64,000 nt of DNA, taken from Rhodospirillaceae bacterium. GTDB taxonomy: Bacteria > Pseudomonadota > Alphaproteobacteria > Rhodospirillales > Rhodospirillaceae. A program made the position numbers and the translations under genes. The stretch spans positions 140,794 to 204,793 of the forward strand of contig CANJSF010000003.1 of NCBI GenBank assembly GCA_947476925.1. The letters run 5' to 3'. The notes under the pieces were generated by a model. That model saw only the letters and a program-made list of their open reading frames with translations, did not search any database and was not told where the DNA came from. The number at the start of each line of letters is the position of its first letter. Within the stretch, counting starts at the first letter, position 1. Below, in pieces: positions 8,924 to 16,339 of the stretch.

Positions 8924-10297
8924 TTAAATCACTTTACCCGGATTGAGAATCCCCTTGGGATCGAGCGTGTGCTTTAGCGCACGCATCAGAGCAATTTCCT
9001 CGGCGCTGCGCGACCACGACAGGTAATCTTTTTTCTCGGTGCCAATACCGTGCTCGGCCGAGATCGACCCGCCAAGGTCGCGAATGACACCATACACAAT
9101 GTCGTTGATCTGCTTGTGTATCTCAGGCGAACCCGACCCGACTGCAGCGACAACATGCAAATTACCATCGCCCATATGCCCCAATACCAACGTCGTGGCA
9201 CCCTGGAATGCCGCGTTAATTGAGTCGGTGACTCTTATCCCGAACGTTCCCATCGCCTTGATCGGCATGGACACATCATAAGTGCACATCGGGCCTAACG
9301 TGCGGAACCCCTCGCCTGCGTTTTCGCGTATCGCCCAGAACGCAGCACGCTGCTGTTCGGATTGCGCCAGCGCCGCATCGACAATCAGCTTTCTATCCAT
9401 CACTTCAGCCAGCAGCCCTTCGAGCTTGGCGCTATCGGCCGTAGGGTCGTTCCCAAGTGTTTCGATCAAGACATAAAAACCATGCCCAGATTCAAGTGGC
9501 GGGCGCAAAGACGGGCAACGTTCGCGCACAAACTGGTCATACGCGCCCCACATGACCTCAAAGCTGCCAAGTTCGCCGCCAAGCGCGCCTTCCAAGAAGC
9601 CAAGAAACGCCACAACGTCATCGAAATGATCAATGCCGACAAACGCCGTATTCACGCTTTTCGGCTTTGGCCGCAAACGACAGACAGCGCGCGTAACAAC
9701 GCCAAGAGTCCCCTCGCTGCCAATAAACAAATGCTTCAGGTCATAGCCGGCGTTGTTCTTGAGCATTTTATTCATCGACGAAATGATGGTGCCGTCGGCA
9801 AGCACGGCTTCAAGGCCCAAAACACTCTCCCGCATCATGCCGTACCGAATGACGCGCACGCCGCCTGCATTGGTCGAAATGACTCCGCCGATGGTGGCTG
9901 TTCCTCGCGCGCCTAAATCGAGTGGCAGCATAAAGCCGCGTTCCTCACAGTATTCATGGGCCGTTTGCAAAATCACTCCTGCTTGGGTCGTGAGCGTTCG
10001 GCCCTCGGCGTCGAATTCTTCGATTTGGTTCATGCGTTCGAGCGATAGCACGACCTCGCCGCCCAGAGGCGCGGCGCCTCCCACGAGCCCGCTCATACCA
10101 CCTTGGGCGATGATTGATTGGCCTCGCGCATGGCAGAGTTTAAGGATCTCAGAAACTTCCGCGGTGGTTTTTGGCCGCAACACGCAGAGTGGCGTTCCAG
10201 CAACTCCGTGTCCGCGTGTATTTAGGTATCTCGGGCCAATATCACCGCCCGTGAGTATTCCGGTCGCATCAACAATGCGCGCGAACGCGTCGATCAT
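8924..10297 (-). CDS. FAD-linked oxidase (GlcD / D-2-hydroxyacid dehydrogenase family)
   Basis: 457 residues with the vanillyl-alcohol-oxidase fold: an FAD-binding PCMH domain (about 35-210, including PKTTAEVSEILKLC, GGMSGLVGG and GTATIGGVISTNAGG) and a GlcD-type C-terminal domain (LVLGHMGDGNLH, then SISAEHGIGTEKKDYL). The HxGDGNxH and SAEHGIG motifs are those of glycolate, D-lactate and D-2-hydroxyglutarate dehydrogenases. It oxidises a 2-hydroxyacid and passes electrons to a quinone, cytochrome or ETF; the exact substrate is not evident. It is the last gene of a tightly overlapping operon (12110 to 8924), so its substrate may arise from the upstream enzymes. Confidence 0.88.
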   Translation of the reverse strand: MIDAFARIVDATGILTGGDIGPRYLNTRGHGVAGTPLCVLRPKTTAEVSEILKLCHARGQSIIAQGGMSGLVGGAAPLGGEVVLSLERMNQIEEFDAEGRTLTTQAGVILQTAHEYCEERGFMLPLDLGARGTATIGGVISTNAGGVRVIRYGMMRESVLGLEAVLADGTIISSMNKMLKNNAGYDLKHLFIGSEGTLGVVTRAVCRLRPKPKSVNTAFVGIDHFDDVVAFLGFLEGALGGELGSFEVMWGAYDQFVRERCPSLRPPLESGHGFYVLIETLGNDPTADSAKLEGLLAEVMDRKLIVDAALAQSEQQRAAFWAIRENAGEGFRTLGPMCTYDVSMPIKAMGTFGIRVTDSINAAFQGATTLVLGHMGDGNLHVVAAVGSGSPEIHKQINDIVYGVIRDLGGSISAEHGIGTEKKDYLSWSRSAEEIALMRALKHTLDPKGILNPGKVI

Positions 10298-10659
10298 TTT
10301 CTGACTTCGGCGAGATCGTTCCAGACCTCTTGGTCGACGATCTTGCCCCCCATAACGTCAAATCGATCGATAAAGCGAACATTGGTGATGGGGTTGCCAT
10401 CCAGCCCCTCGCCGTTCAACTTGCCCATGCAATAGATGGTTGTGACACCACTGCGCTCAGTTTCATCGAAGTGCTCGTAGGTCTTGCGCATGAACTTATA
10501 GCGCGATTTGGACCATGCCACGACTTCATCCAAACTTTTGAACTTGTTGTTGCCCGGAAACGTCATGATCGTGCCTGGAGCAAGGTACGTTGACGCCTTA
10601 ACCAAATCGCGCTGTTCAAATGTTGTCAGAAACGTAACGACGAGGTCCTTGCCGGTCAT
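10294..10659 (-). CDS. NTF2-like / SnoaL-like small protein
   Basis: 121 residues with the NTF2 cone fold: N-terminal helices (KDLVVTFLTTFEQRDLVKA) followed by strands ending in VRFIDRFDVMGGKIVDQEVWND. It resembles limonene-epoxide-hydrolase and SnoaL cyclase-like proteins; catalytic residues are not assignable by eye. The stop overlaps the FAD-oxidase start by four bases and the start overlaps the stop of the YdhR-like gene, with GGAGG before the ATG. It is clearly homologous to the protein at 22470-22844, which shares the IDRF/LDRF-VxxGKI region and the final LAE/MAE. Confidence 0.78.
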   Translation of the reverse strand: MTGKDLVVTFLTTFEQRDLVKASTYLAPGTIMTFPGNNKFKSLDEVVAWSKSRYKFMRKTYEHFDETERSGVTTIYCMGKLNGEGLDGNPITNVRFIDRFDVMGGKIVDQEVWNDLAEVRK

Positions 10660-11015
10660 GCCCGTGCCTCCGCATTTTGCTGGGCTGCTGCGCGCAGCGC
10701 TGGCTCAATGATGATTGTGTTTTGAATATTGTCGACAACGCAGGGCGCATCAAAGTATTCGACACGCAAATCAGATCCATAGGTATCAGTCATAAACTTG
10801 ACCCACTCGGTCGTGAAGTGCGCTTGGGCCGACGCGAGAGTGTCAAACTCATAAGCACCACCGGCACGTTTACCGGGCTCGCCGATGTAATATTTACGCA
10901 ATAGGCCTGGAATTTTTTGATAGTTGGGTGCCGTGCGTTCAAACAGGTCCAAACGCTGGGCGGGCGACATCGGCGCTTTCGTGTATGGTAAGAACGTCAC
11001 GAGCGCGAGGATCAT
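10656..11015 (-). CDS. YdhR-like dimeric alpha/beta-barrel protein
   Basis: About 119 residues of the ferredoxin-like dimeric barrel type, resembling the putative mono-oxygenase YdhR: KIPGLLRKYYIGEPGKRAGG, then WVKFMTDTYG and VEYFDAPCVVDN. The biochemical role of the family is not firmly established; related folds include cofactor-free oxygenases and EthD-like proteins. The frame extends to a TTG at 11027, but the ATG at 11015 is a better start. It overlaps the NTF2-like gene by four bases and begins 12 bases after the nitrilase-like stop, so all four genes should be co-translated. Confidence 0.75.
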   Translation of the reverse strand: MILALVTFLPYTKAPMSPAQRLDLFERTAPNYQKIPGLLRKYYIGEPGKRAGGAYEFDTLASAQAHFTTEWVKFMTDTYGSDLRVEYFDAPCVVDNIQNTIIIEPALRAAAQQNAEARA

Positions 11016-11027
11016 CGCCGCCACCAA

Positions 11028-12110
11028 CTATAAAACGCCGTCGCGCTTCATTCGCTCGATTGTGGCCTGCTGGCGGCGCACAAAAAATGCGCGGTCTGGT
11101 ACAATCACTTTGCCGTTTTCGACAAACGTATTGGGCTCGCTGAACGTGCGCCCCGAATAGCTGGCGGTGTAAAGCTCGAGCGGTTGGCGTGACAGCAAAT
11201 TGACCATCCCCGGCGACGAGCGGTATTTGCGCAACGATTCCATGTCAACAATGGCGTTGGCGCAGAAGGTTTCGCCCGGATAGGCCTCGCCTAATACATT
11301 TCCCTTGTAGTCCAATACTTTGGACATTCCGCCGGTTGATTCTGCGGGTAACGGTGTGCCGACGATACGCGCGGTATTGGCCGACACAACGAAGCACATA
11401 TTTTCAATGGCGCGGGCACGACGGCCAATTTCTTTCGGTGTAAGCCCTGGCGCACCAACCTCGGATGTTGAGTGACACAGAACTTCGGCGCCGCGCAAAG
11501 CAAACGCGCGTGATATTTCCGGATACAGAATCTCTTCTGAAGCAACGCACGCCAGATTGCCGATCTCGGTGCGCGCGACAGGAAAAACCCCATCAATGCC
11601 ATACGCATCCAAGTACTTGTCCCAGACATCGAAGGGTGTCGGCGCAAATAGTGAGATCAGTCGGCGGTAACGCAGAACAACGTTACCATTGGGGCCAACG
11701 ATGAAGCAGCATTGAAAGTATAGTTCGGGGAACTTCGGGTCGTTCTCATACACATTGCCCGCAATGTAGGACTTCGTGGCCTGGGCAATTCCGCCCAAAG
11801 CATCGTACTCGGGGCCGTCGATGTCTAAGCACCCAATCTCTTTCCATTTCGGAATAGGCTCACCCATCGGAAAGCTAGAGAGAAAGTATTCCGGCAGCAC
11901 AACCAGCTTTGTCTCGGTGCCGTTAAAGCCCCGCGTGAAGTTAATAGCGCTAGAGATATTGCCCTTCAGTTTGGCAATCGTTGCCATCATTTGCACGTGG
12001 GCATCTTCTTTGCTTTTACCGTTCACGGCCACACAATCGACCTGCAGCGCCAGCGCCGAATAAGTCGTCATCTTAGCCGCAGATGGGTCAACTGGATGTG
12101 CCAAGGCCAT
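11028..12110 (-). CDS. Nitrilase-fold protein with altered catalytic triad
   Basis: 360 residues with a complete carbon-nitrogen hydrolase fold. Aligned with the active domain of the 2663-4681 protein, the Glu is kept (E74 in VLPEYF), but the catalytic Lys is Arg (R150 in RYRR) and the nucleophilic Cys is Ser (S191 in CVASEEILYPE). C188 lies three residues earlier and could only replace it if the loop is shifted. It may therefore be a non-catalytic or altered-mechanism member. The C-terminal LRKYR-x-x-P matches the LRRAR signature of its two relatives. GGGAGAG precedes the ATG. It is the first gene of the overlapping operon ending at 8924. Confidence 0.85.
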   Translation of the reverse strand: MALAHPVDPSAAKMTTYSALALQVDCVAVNGKSKEDAHVQMMATIAKLKGNISSAINFTRGFNGTETKLVVLPEYFLSSFPMGEPIPKWKEIGCLDIDGPEYDALGGIAQATKSYIAGNVYENDPKFPELYFQCCFIVGPNGNVVLRYRRLISLFAPTPFDVWDKYLDAYGIDGVFPVARTEIGNLACVASEEILYPEISRAFALRGAEVLCHSTSEVGAPGLTPKEIGRRARAIENMCFVVSANTARIVGTPLPAESTGGMSKVLDYKGNVLGEAYPGETFCANAIVDMESLRKYRSSPGMVNLLSRQPLELYTASYSGRTFSEPNTFVENGKVIVPDRAFFVRRQQATIERMKRDGVL

Positions 12111-12216
12111 GCGTCAACTCTCCCAAACGTCAATATCGCACCAGACTGGTGCAGATCTCGTGCGTTCGGTGTAACAATACACGGGCATGTCAGCAATGGC
12201 CAAGGAGCCATCGACG

Positions 12217-12909
12217 ATGGAAAAACCTCTCAAGCGATCTGCGACAAACACTGACGACTCTCCGCCCAGAACGGGAAACAGAGTGCGCATGGTGACGACG
12301 GTTTTCAGCCTGTTCATCGCGGTTGGCGTTGCCATGCAACTGATTGCCCGCAAAGATGATGAGATGAACGCCATTGGCGTTGCGCGCGTGACCGAATGCG
12401 ACCGACTGGCCGCTCACCCATCTGATACTCAAAAATTGTCACCCGGCGTCACCCAACCCGAGGTGAATATTCCTGTTGCGCGCAAGGCTTGTGAAGACGC
12501 GCTCAAGAAGGCTCCGAACGATGGGCGGATTTTATACCAATTGGGCCGCACCTATTTTTATAACAAGGACTACGACCGCGGCATCGCGTATTTCCGCCAG
12601 TCCGACGCCGCAGGTTATGCGCAAGGCCAGTTTGTGCTGGGGCTCATTCTCGTGCAGGGCAATGGAACTGAGCCCGACACCTGTGCGGGCGGTGCGCTAT
12701 GGGTGAAGGCCGCACGGCAACGACACCTGTATTCAAAGATTTTCCTGGCCAACAATTGGCTCGACGGCATGTTCGCCGAATGTAACCTTCCGATCACTGA
12801 GCAAGAAATTGACGGAATGGCTTCAGCCGCCGAGGAGCTGGCCGATACCGCGACCCAACATGAGGACGTGGCCACAATGCGCAAAAACTGGGAAAGCCGG
12901 AAACGCTAA
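12217..12909 (+). CDS. Membrane-anchored Sel1/TPR-like protein
   Basis: About 230 residues. A single N-terminal membrane segment (VTTVFSLFIAVGVAMQLIA) is followed by a periplasmic helical-repeat domain with tetratricopeptide/Sel1 features: ILYQLGRTYFYNKDYDRGIAYF, then GYAQGQFVLGLILVQGNG. Such repeats mediate protein-protein contacts. A longer frame starts at 12187; the ATG at 12217 is preferred because AAGGAG lies nine bases before it. Three Cys in the repeat region could form disulfides. It is divergent from the nitrilase-like gene, and its stop overlaps the convergent cupin gene by four bases. Confidence 0.75.
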   Translation: MEKPLKRSATNTDDSPPRTGNRVRMVTTVFSLFIAVGVAMQLIARKDDEMNAIGVARVTECDRLAAHPSDTQKLSPGVTQPEVNIPVARKACEDALKKAPNDGRILYQLGRTYFYNKDYDRGIAYFRQSDAAGYAQGQFVLGLILVQGNGTEPDTCAGGALWVKAARQRHLYSKIFLANNWLDGMFAECNLPITEQEIDGMASAAEELADTATQHEDVATMRKNWESRKR

Positions 12910-13376
12910 GACTGGCGCGTTGCGCCGATCACGCACACCATAATCAGGCATGACACCGTGCCCCGATTTTCCCAACCATGCATGTTGCCGGTTTGCACAA
13001 CGGTATCGCCCGGGTTGAGGGTGAGCTCTTTGGTTTCAAGGCCCAGCGTGAGCTGCCCTTTGACCACACCGATGTAGTCAACCGTATCGCCCTTGTGCAG
13101 CGGGATTTTTGTGCCCGGCGGTAACTCGGCCGTATAGAACCGCGTACCGTTGAACTGCTGAGGCATCCGGCCCAAGCCGGGCTCGGTGGCATCGGACTTG
13201 GCTGGCACGGTTGTGGGCACTTGATCAGTCTGCCACAGGCGCACCATGCGACACCCATTCAGGATCAACACATCGTTGGGCTCGCTGTCGGCCATCACAT
13301 AGGATTTGCCGTCTTTGTTGACCGACGTCAGAACGCGGCGGACTTTTTCAGTAAATGGCTTTTGCATTTCGGTCAT
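12906..13376 (-). CDS. Single-domain cupin protein
   Basis: 156 residues with a cupin_2-type beta-barrel at about 75-150: PPGTKIPLHKGDTVDYIGVVKG, then NPGDTVVQTGNMHGWEN. The first cupin motif has only one His (in LHKGD) and the second keeps His in NMHGWEN, so metal binding may be incomplete. The N-terminal 60 residues form a separate region. Function unknown; cupins include dioxygenases, isomerases and sensors. AAGGAG precedes the ATG. It is the last gene of a minus-strand group with 13406-13804 and 13819-15243. Confidence 0.8.
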   Translation of the reverse strand: MTEMQKPFTEKVRRVLTSVNKDGKSYVMADSEPNDVLILNGCRMVRLWQTDQVPTTVPAKSDATEPGLGRMPQQFNGTRFYTAELPPGTKIPLHKGDTVDYIGVVKGQLTLGLETKELTLNPGDTVVQTGNMHGWENRGTVSCLIMVCVIGATRQS

Positions 13377-13405
13377 GGCGGCTCCTTCTGTCGTGCAAGA
13401 TTAGG

Positions 13406-13804
13406 CTACCGATTGCGTTGCCACAACCGCACACCAAAATATGCGGCAAGTACGGCCACGAATTGATAGATCGGCAGGATGGCGAAGGCCAAGCCGGTTT
13501 GGGGGTCTGTGTTGGACTCGACTAAGAATGCGTAGGCATAAAGCCCCAGCACTGGCAGGCCAGCGAGGATTTGCACAGCTACAAACACCCACCCCGCCTG
13601 CCCTTCAGTATCGTGTGCAAAGCGATTGGCCACGGCGTAAGGGCCCGAGGCCCAGGCGGCCAGCACAGGCAGCAACAACAGCGAGGCCAGCATATCGCTG
13701 CTTTGGCGGTGATTGCCAAAAGGCCCGGCCACCCACAGCACAATAGCAATGGTCAGCACAACGGCAGCCATGCACACCAAGCTTGAGGCGCGCGCGGGCG
13801 TCAT
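13406..13804 (-). CDS. Small four-helix membrane protein, unknown
   Basis: 132 residues with four predicted membrane helices at about 8-26, 38-58, 71-92 and 105-125, and the C-terminus ending in basic residues (RLWQRNR). No family was recognised. It starts 15 bases after the amine-oxidase stop without a clear ribosome-binding site, so it is probably translated by coupling, and it is followed by the cupin gene. Its position suggests a membrane partner of the exported oxidase, but this is only context. Confidence 0.65.
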   Translation of the reverse strand: MTPARASSLVCMAAVVLTIAIVLWVAGPFGNHRQSSDMLASLLLLPVLAAWASGPYAVANRFAHDTEGQAGWVFVAVQILAGLPVLGLYAYAFLVESNTDPQTGLAFAILPIYQFVAVLAAYFGVRLWQRNR

Positions 13805-13818
13805 CGCAGTGGTGATGA

Positions 13819-15243
13819 CTAAATCTCCTGCAGCACTTCTTGTGTGACGCGCTCGGCCGATTCCATTGCGCCTTCCATGCCACGGTTCGACAAGCCCGTA
13901 TGCTCACCGGCAAAGTGGATGCGGCCATGAGCCTTGCCCACCTCAAGCACAAAGTTTTTCACCTGGCCGGGGCCCCAAATGGCGTAATCGCCGCCCGAAA
14001 ATGGATCGCGCACCCACGATTTGATATAGGCCGCGTCAAGTTTACCTTTCGCAGCCGGGCGAATACGTTCCAATTCAGAGATCACCAGCTTCTTGCCTTC
14101 TTCCGGCGAGAGCTGATCGATGCGAGTGGCGTTGTACCCGCGGCACCAAGCCGTCAACGATGTAATCACGTTGGGGTCTTCGTCAAAGCGATTGACCATC
14201 AACCAACCAGCAGCCGTATCGGTCCACATGCTTGGGCCCTGCCCGTCATCATCCCAGAATTTTGACTTCGGGATGATGTGCACTTGCACCATCGGGAAGT
14301 AAGGCACCGTTTTAATGGCCGTTGTTTGCACTTCCGGCAGCACCGGATCGAACCGAACGTAACGCATCACCGGCATGGGCAGCGTGCACACCACATGTTT
14401 GCCTTTGTAGACTGTGCCATCGGCGCACACGACTTCGGCGCCTGATTTGTCGCTGCGCACACCAACCACCTTGCGCTTAAAATGCACTTCATTCTTCAGC
14501 ATCTTGGCCATGCCTTCGGGCAGTTTATGATTTCCACCCACGACGGCCTTCAGCACCGGCGCAACCTCGCCCATGACATCGAACCATTTCTTTTGGAAGT
14601 ACATCATCAGCAGTGAGACATCGTGCGACGATGTGCCGTAGTTGATGTTGGTATTGAAAAACAGTTCAATCTGCTCGTCGGTAAATCCGTGCTCTTTGAA
14701 GAACCCATGCACCGGCACATCGTACTTAAAGAACGCCGGATCGTACCAATCATCGGGGCTTTTGAGCACTTGATGCTCGCCATACAAAATATCGGCCAGT
14801 GCAAAGGGCGGCGCCTTTTTATATTTCTCGGGCAAAATGTTCAGAGGCGAGCTCGCCCAATCTTTCGTCGCGATATGTTTGCCATGCAAGTATAGGCCGG
14901 TAACATTGAGCTTCGAGCGCGGAATGTAATCACGCAATTCCAACTTTAAACGATCGCACATATCAAAAATGCGCCCGTAACCACCGCCGAATGTATTGCC
15001 GCCCGCCTCGGGTTGGCCGGGCAAATCTTTGAGCGTAAACACACGTCCGCCAACGCGGTCACGCGCTTCGATGACTTGAACCGAAAGGCCGGCGTCCTGC
15101 AAATCCAGTGCTGTCTTTAGGCCCGAAAGCCCGGCTCCAATGATAATAACATCAGCGCTGTTTGCTGCCCGCGTTGATTTTGCCGCAACAGTTGTGGCGG
15201 TTGCAGCGGCAGCAGTGGTCTGCAGGAATGTTCGGCGATCCAT
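13819..15243 (-). CDS. Tat-exported flavin monoamine oxidase family protein (copy 1)
   Basis: 474 residues. A twin-arginine signal (MDRRTFLQTTAAAATATT) precedes an FAD-binding GxGxxG motif (VIIIGAGLSGLKTALDLQDAG) with the VIEARDRVGGRV extension, and the C-terminal flavin motif HFAGEHTGLSNRGMEGAMES. This is the monoamine/polyamine oxidase family, which oxidises amines to imines with FAD and releases hydrogen peroxide. The substrate is unknown. GGGAG lies eight bases before the ATG. A paralogue at 16340-17788 has the same layout; between them sit the DTW gene and a small open frame. Confidence 0.88.
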   Translation of the reverse strand: MDRRTFLQTTAAAATATTVAAKSTRAANSADVIIIGAGLSGLKTALDLQDAGLSVQVIEARDRVGGRVFTLKDLPGQPEAGGNTFGGGYGRIFDMCDRLKLELRDYIPRSKLNVTGLYLHGKHIATKDWASSPLNILPEKYKKAPPFALADILYGEHQVLKSPDDWYDPAFFKYDVPVHGFFKEHGFTDEQIELFFNTNINYGTSSHDVSLLMMYFQKKWFDVMGEVAPVLKAVVGGNHKLPEGMAKMLKNEVHFKRKVVGVRSDKSGAEVVCADGTVYKGKHVVCTLPMPVMRYVRFDPVLPEVQTTAIKTVPYFPMVQVHIIPKSKFWDDDGQGPSMWTDTAAGWLMVNRFDEDPNVITSLTAWCRGYNATRIDQLSPEEGKKLVISELERIRPAAKGKLDAAYIKSWVRDPFSGGDYAIWGPGQVKNFVLEVGKAHGRIHFAGEHTGLSNRGMEGAMESAERVTQEVLQEI

Positions 15244-15340
15244 CTGAAAGTCTCCCCAGGCAATAATCCGGTGGGATTGTCAGTCTGACCTCATGTGAAA
15301 TCCAGGAGTATTTTGCCTGGCCGCACGAATTGGAGTGTGG

Positions 15341-16000
15341 CTAAGCGGCGCGAAGTGCGCGGTATTTGGCAAGCAGCCGCTCGAACCCTGCACCTAAACC
15401 ACTCTCTAACTCGGGCTTGTTCTCAAGCCGCCCCAATAGCAGCCCTACGGCCTCAATCGTCGATAGCCCGTCTTTGCGCGGTTCTTTGCGCAGCTTGCCG
15501 TATCGCGACGGGCGCTTAGGCCCCAAAATGATGCGACGACATTTCAGCAGCCAGGCATTCCGCCACCACATCGCCTTGGCTTGGCTCCAGGTGCCGTCCA
15601 GCACGATAATGCCCTCCACGCCGCGCAACTGAGACTGCTGATCCGGCAACGCTTTGCCTTTTTTGTCGACCAGCACGACGTCTTGGCCGGGGGCCTCCGT
15701 TGCCGCATTGGCCGAGCCCAAATACAGCACGGCCCATTTTTTGGGGTCAGCATCGCGACCTAAGGCTTTCGCTAAGTTTGGCCAAGACAGCCCAACTTTC
15801 AGCACCGCGTTTTTAAGGTGCAAAGCCGTTAGCCGCGCCGTGCCCAGATCGACATCTTGCTCTTGCGGATGCTGCAAAATAAGCACGCCGATCTTATTGG
15901 CCAATGGCGTCAGTCCCTCGCATATGCAAAGCGGCAAGGGCTTTTGACAATTGGGGCAAAGGGCCGGCGGTTCAACGGTTTCTGGCGGTTTGTCGGTCAT
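15341..16000 (-). CDS. DTW-domain tRNA-uridine aminocarboxypropyltransferase
   Basis: 219 residues. The N-terminus carries cysteines in CPNCQKPLPLCIC (15-27), typical of DTW proteins. The defining motif is VLDGTWSQAKAMWW (D135-W138). The family (TapT/YfiP) transfers the 3-amino-3-carboxypropyl group of S-adenosylmethionine to a tRNA uridine, making acp3U. It acts in the cytoplasm and is a housekeeping gene. Its position between two amine-oxidase paralogues is probably accidental. It is divergent from the small open frame at 16135. Confidence 0.88.
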   Translation of the reverse strand: MTDKPPETVEPPALCPNCQKPLPLCICEGLTPLANKIGVLILQHPQEQDVDLGTARLTALHLKNAVLKVGLSWPNLAKALGRDADPKKWAVLYLGSANAATEAPGQDVVLVDKKGKALPDQQSQLRGVEGIIVLDGTWSQAKAMWWRNAWLLKCRRIILGPKRPSRYGKLRKEPRKDGLSTIEAVGLLLGRLENKPELESGLGAGFERLLAKYRALRAA

Positions 16001-16134
16001 GACCAGGGCTTACGGGATTTGGCCCATAACAGCAACCTCAGCCGTCGTGAGAGCGACAAATTGCGACAATCTGCGACAAATCAGCAGAGCGACCGGGGCT
16101 AAAGTCTCTGCACGGAAACCGAGCGGAGCCATCA

Positions 16135-16335
16135 ATGTCACAGAATGAACTGCAGAATTTGCTCTATGCCGCGCTGGCTTCTGGCTCAGGTGCGCAGCAG
16201 AAAGACATTGGCCAAAGCGCGCCCGACGAAGCCTGCATCGTCGATGCTGCAGAACACAATATCATCAGCAGCACCCCAGCCGAGATCATCGCGCACTACG
16301 ATTTCCGTGCCCGTAAAGCCAGCCAGATGCGGTAA
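16135..16335 (+). CDS. Small open reading frame, possible 66-residue protein
   Basis: 66 codons, begins MSQNELQNLLYAALASGSG, with no membrane segment or known motif. GGAG lies about seven bases before the ATG, and the frame fills the gap between the divergent DTW gene and the convergent second amine oxidase, ending four bases before the latter. No opposite-strand gene explains the open frame. Function unknown; it may be a chance frame. Confidence 0.45.
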   Translation: MSQNELQNLLYAALASGSGAQQKDIGQSAPDEACIVDAAEHNIISSTPAEIIAHYDFRARKASQMR

Positions 16336-16339
16336 GTGC

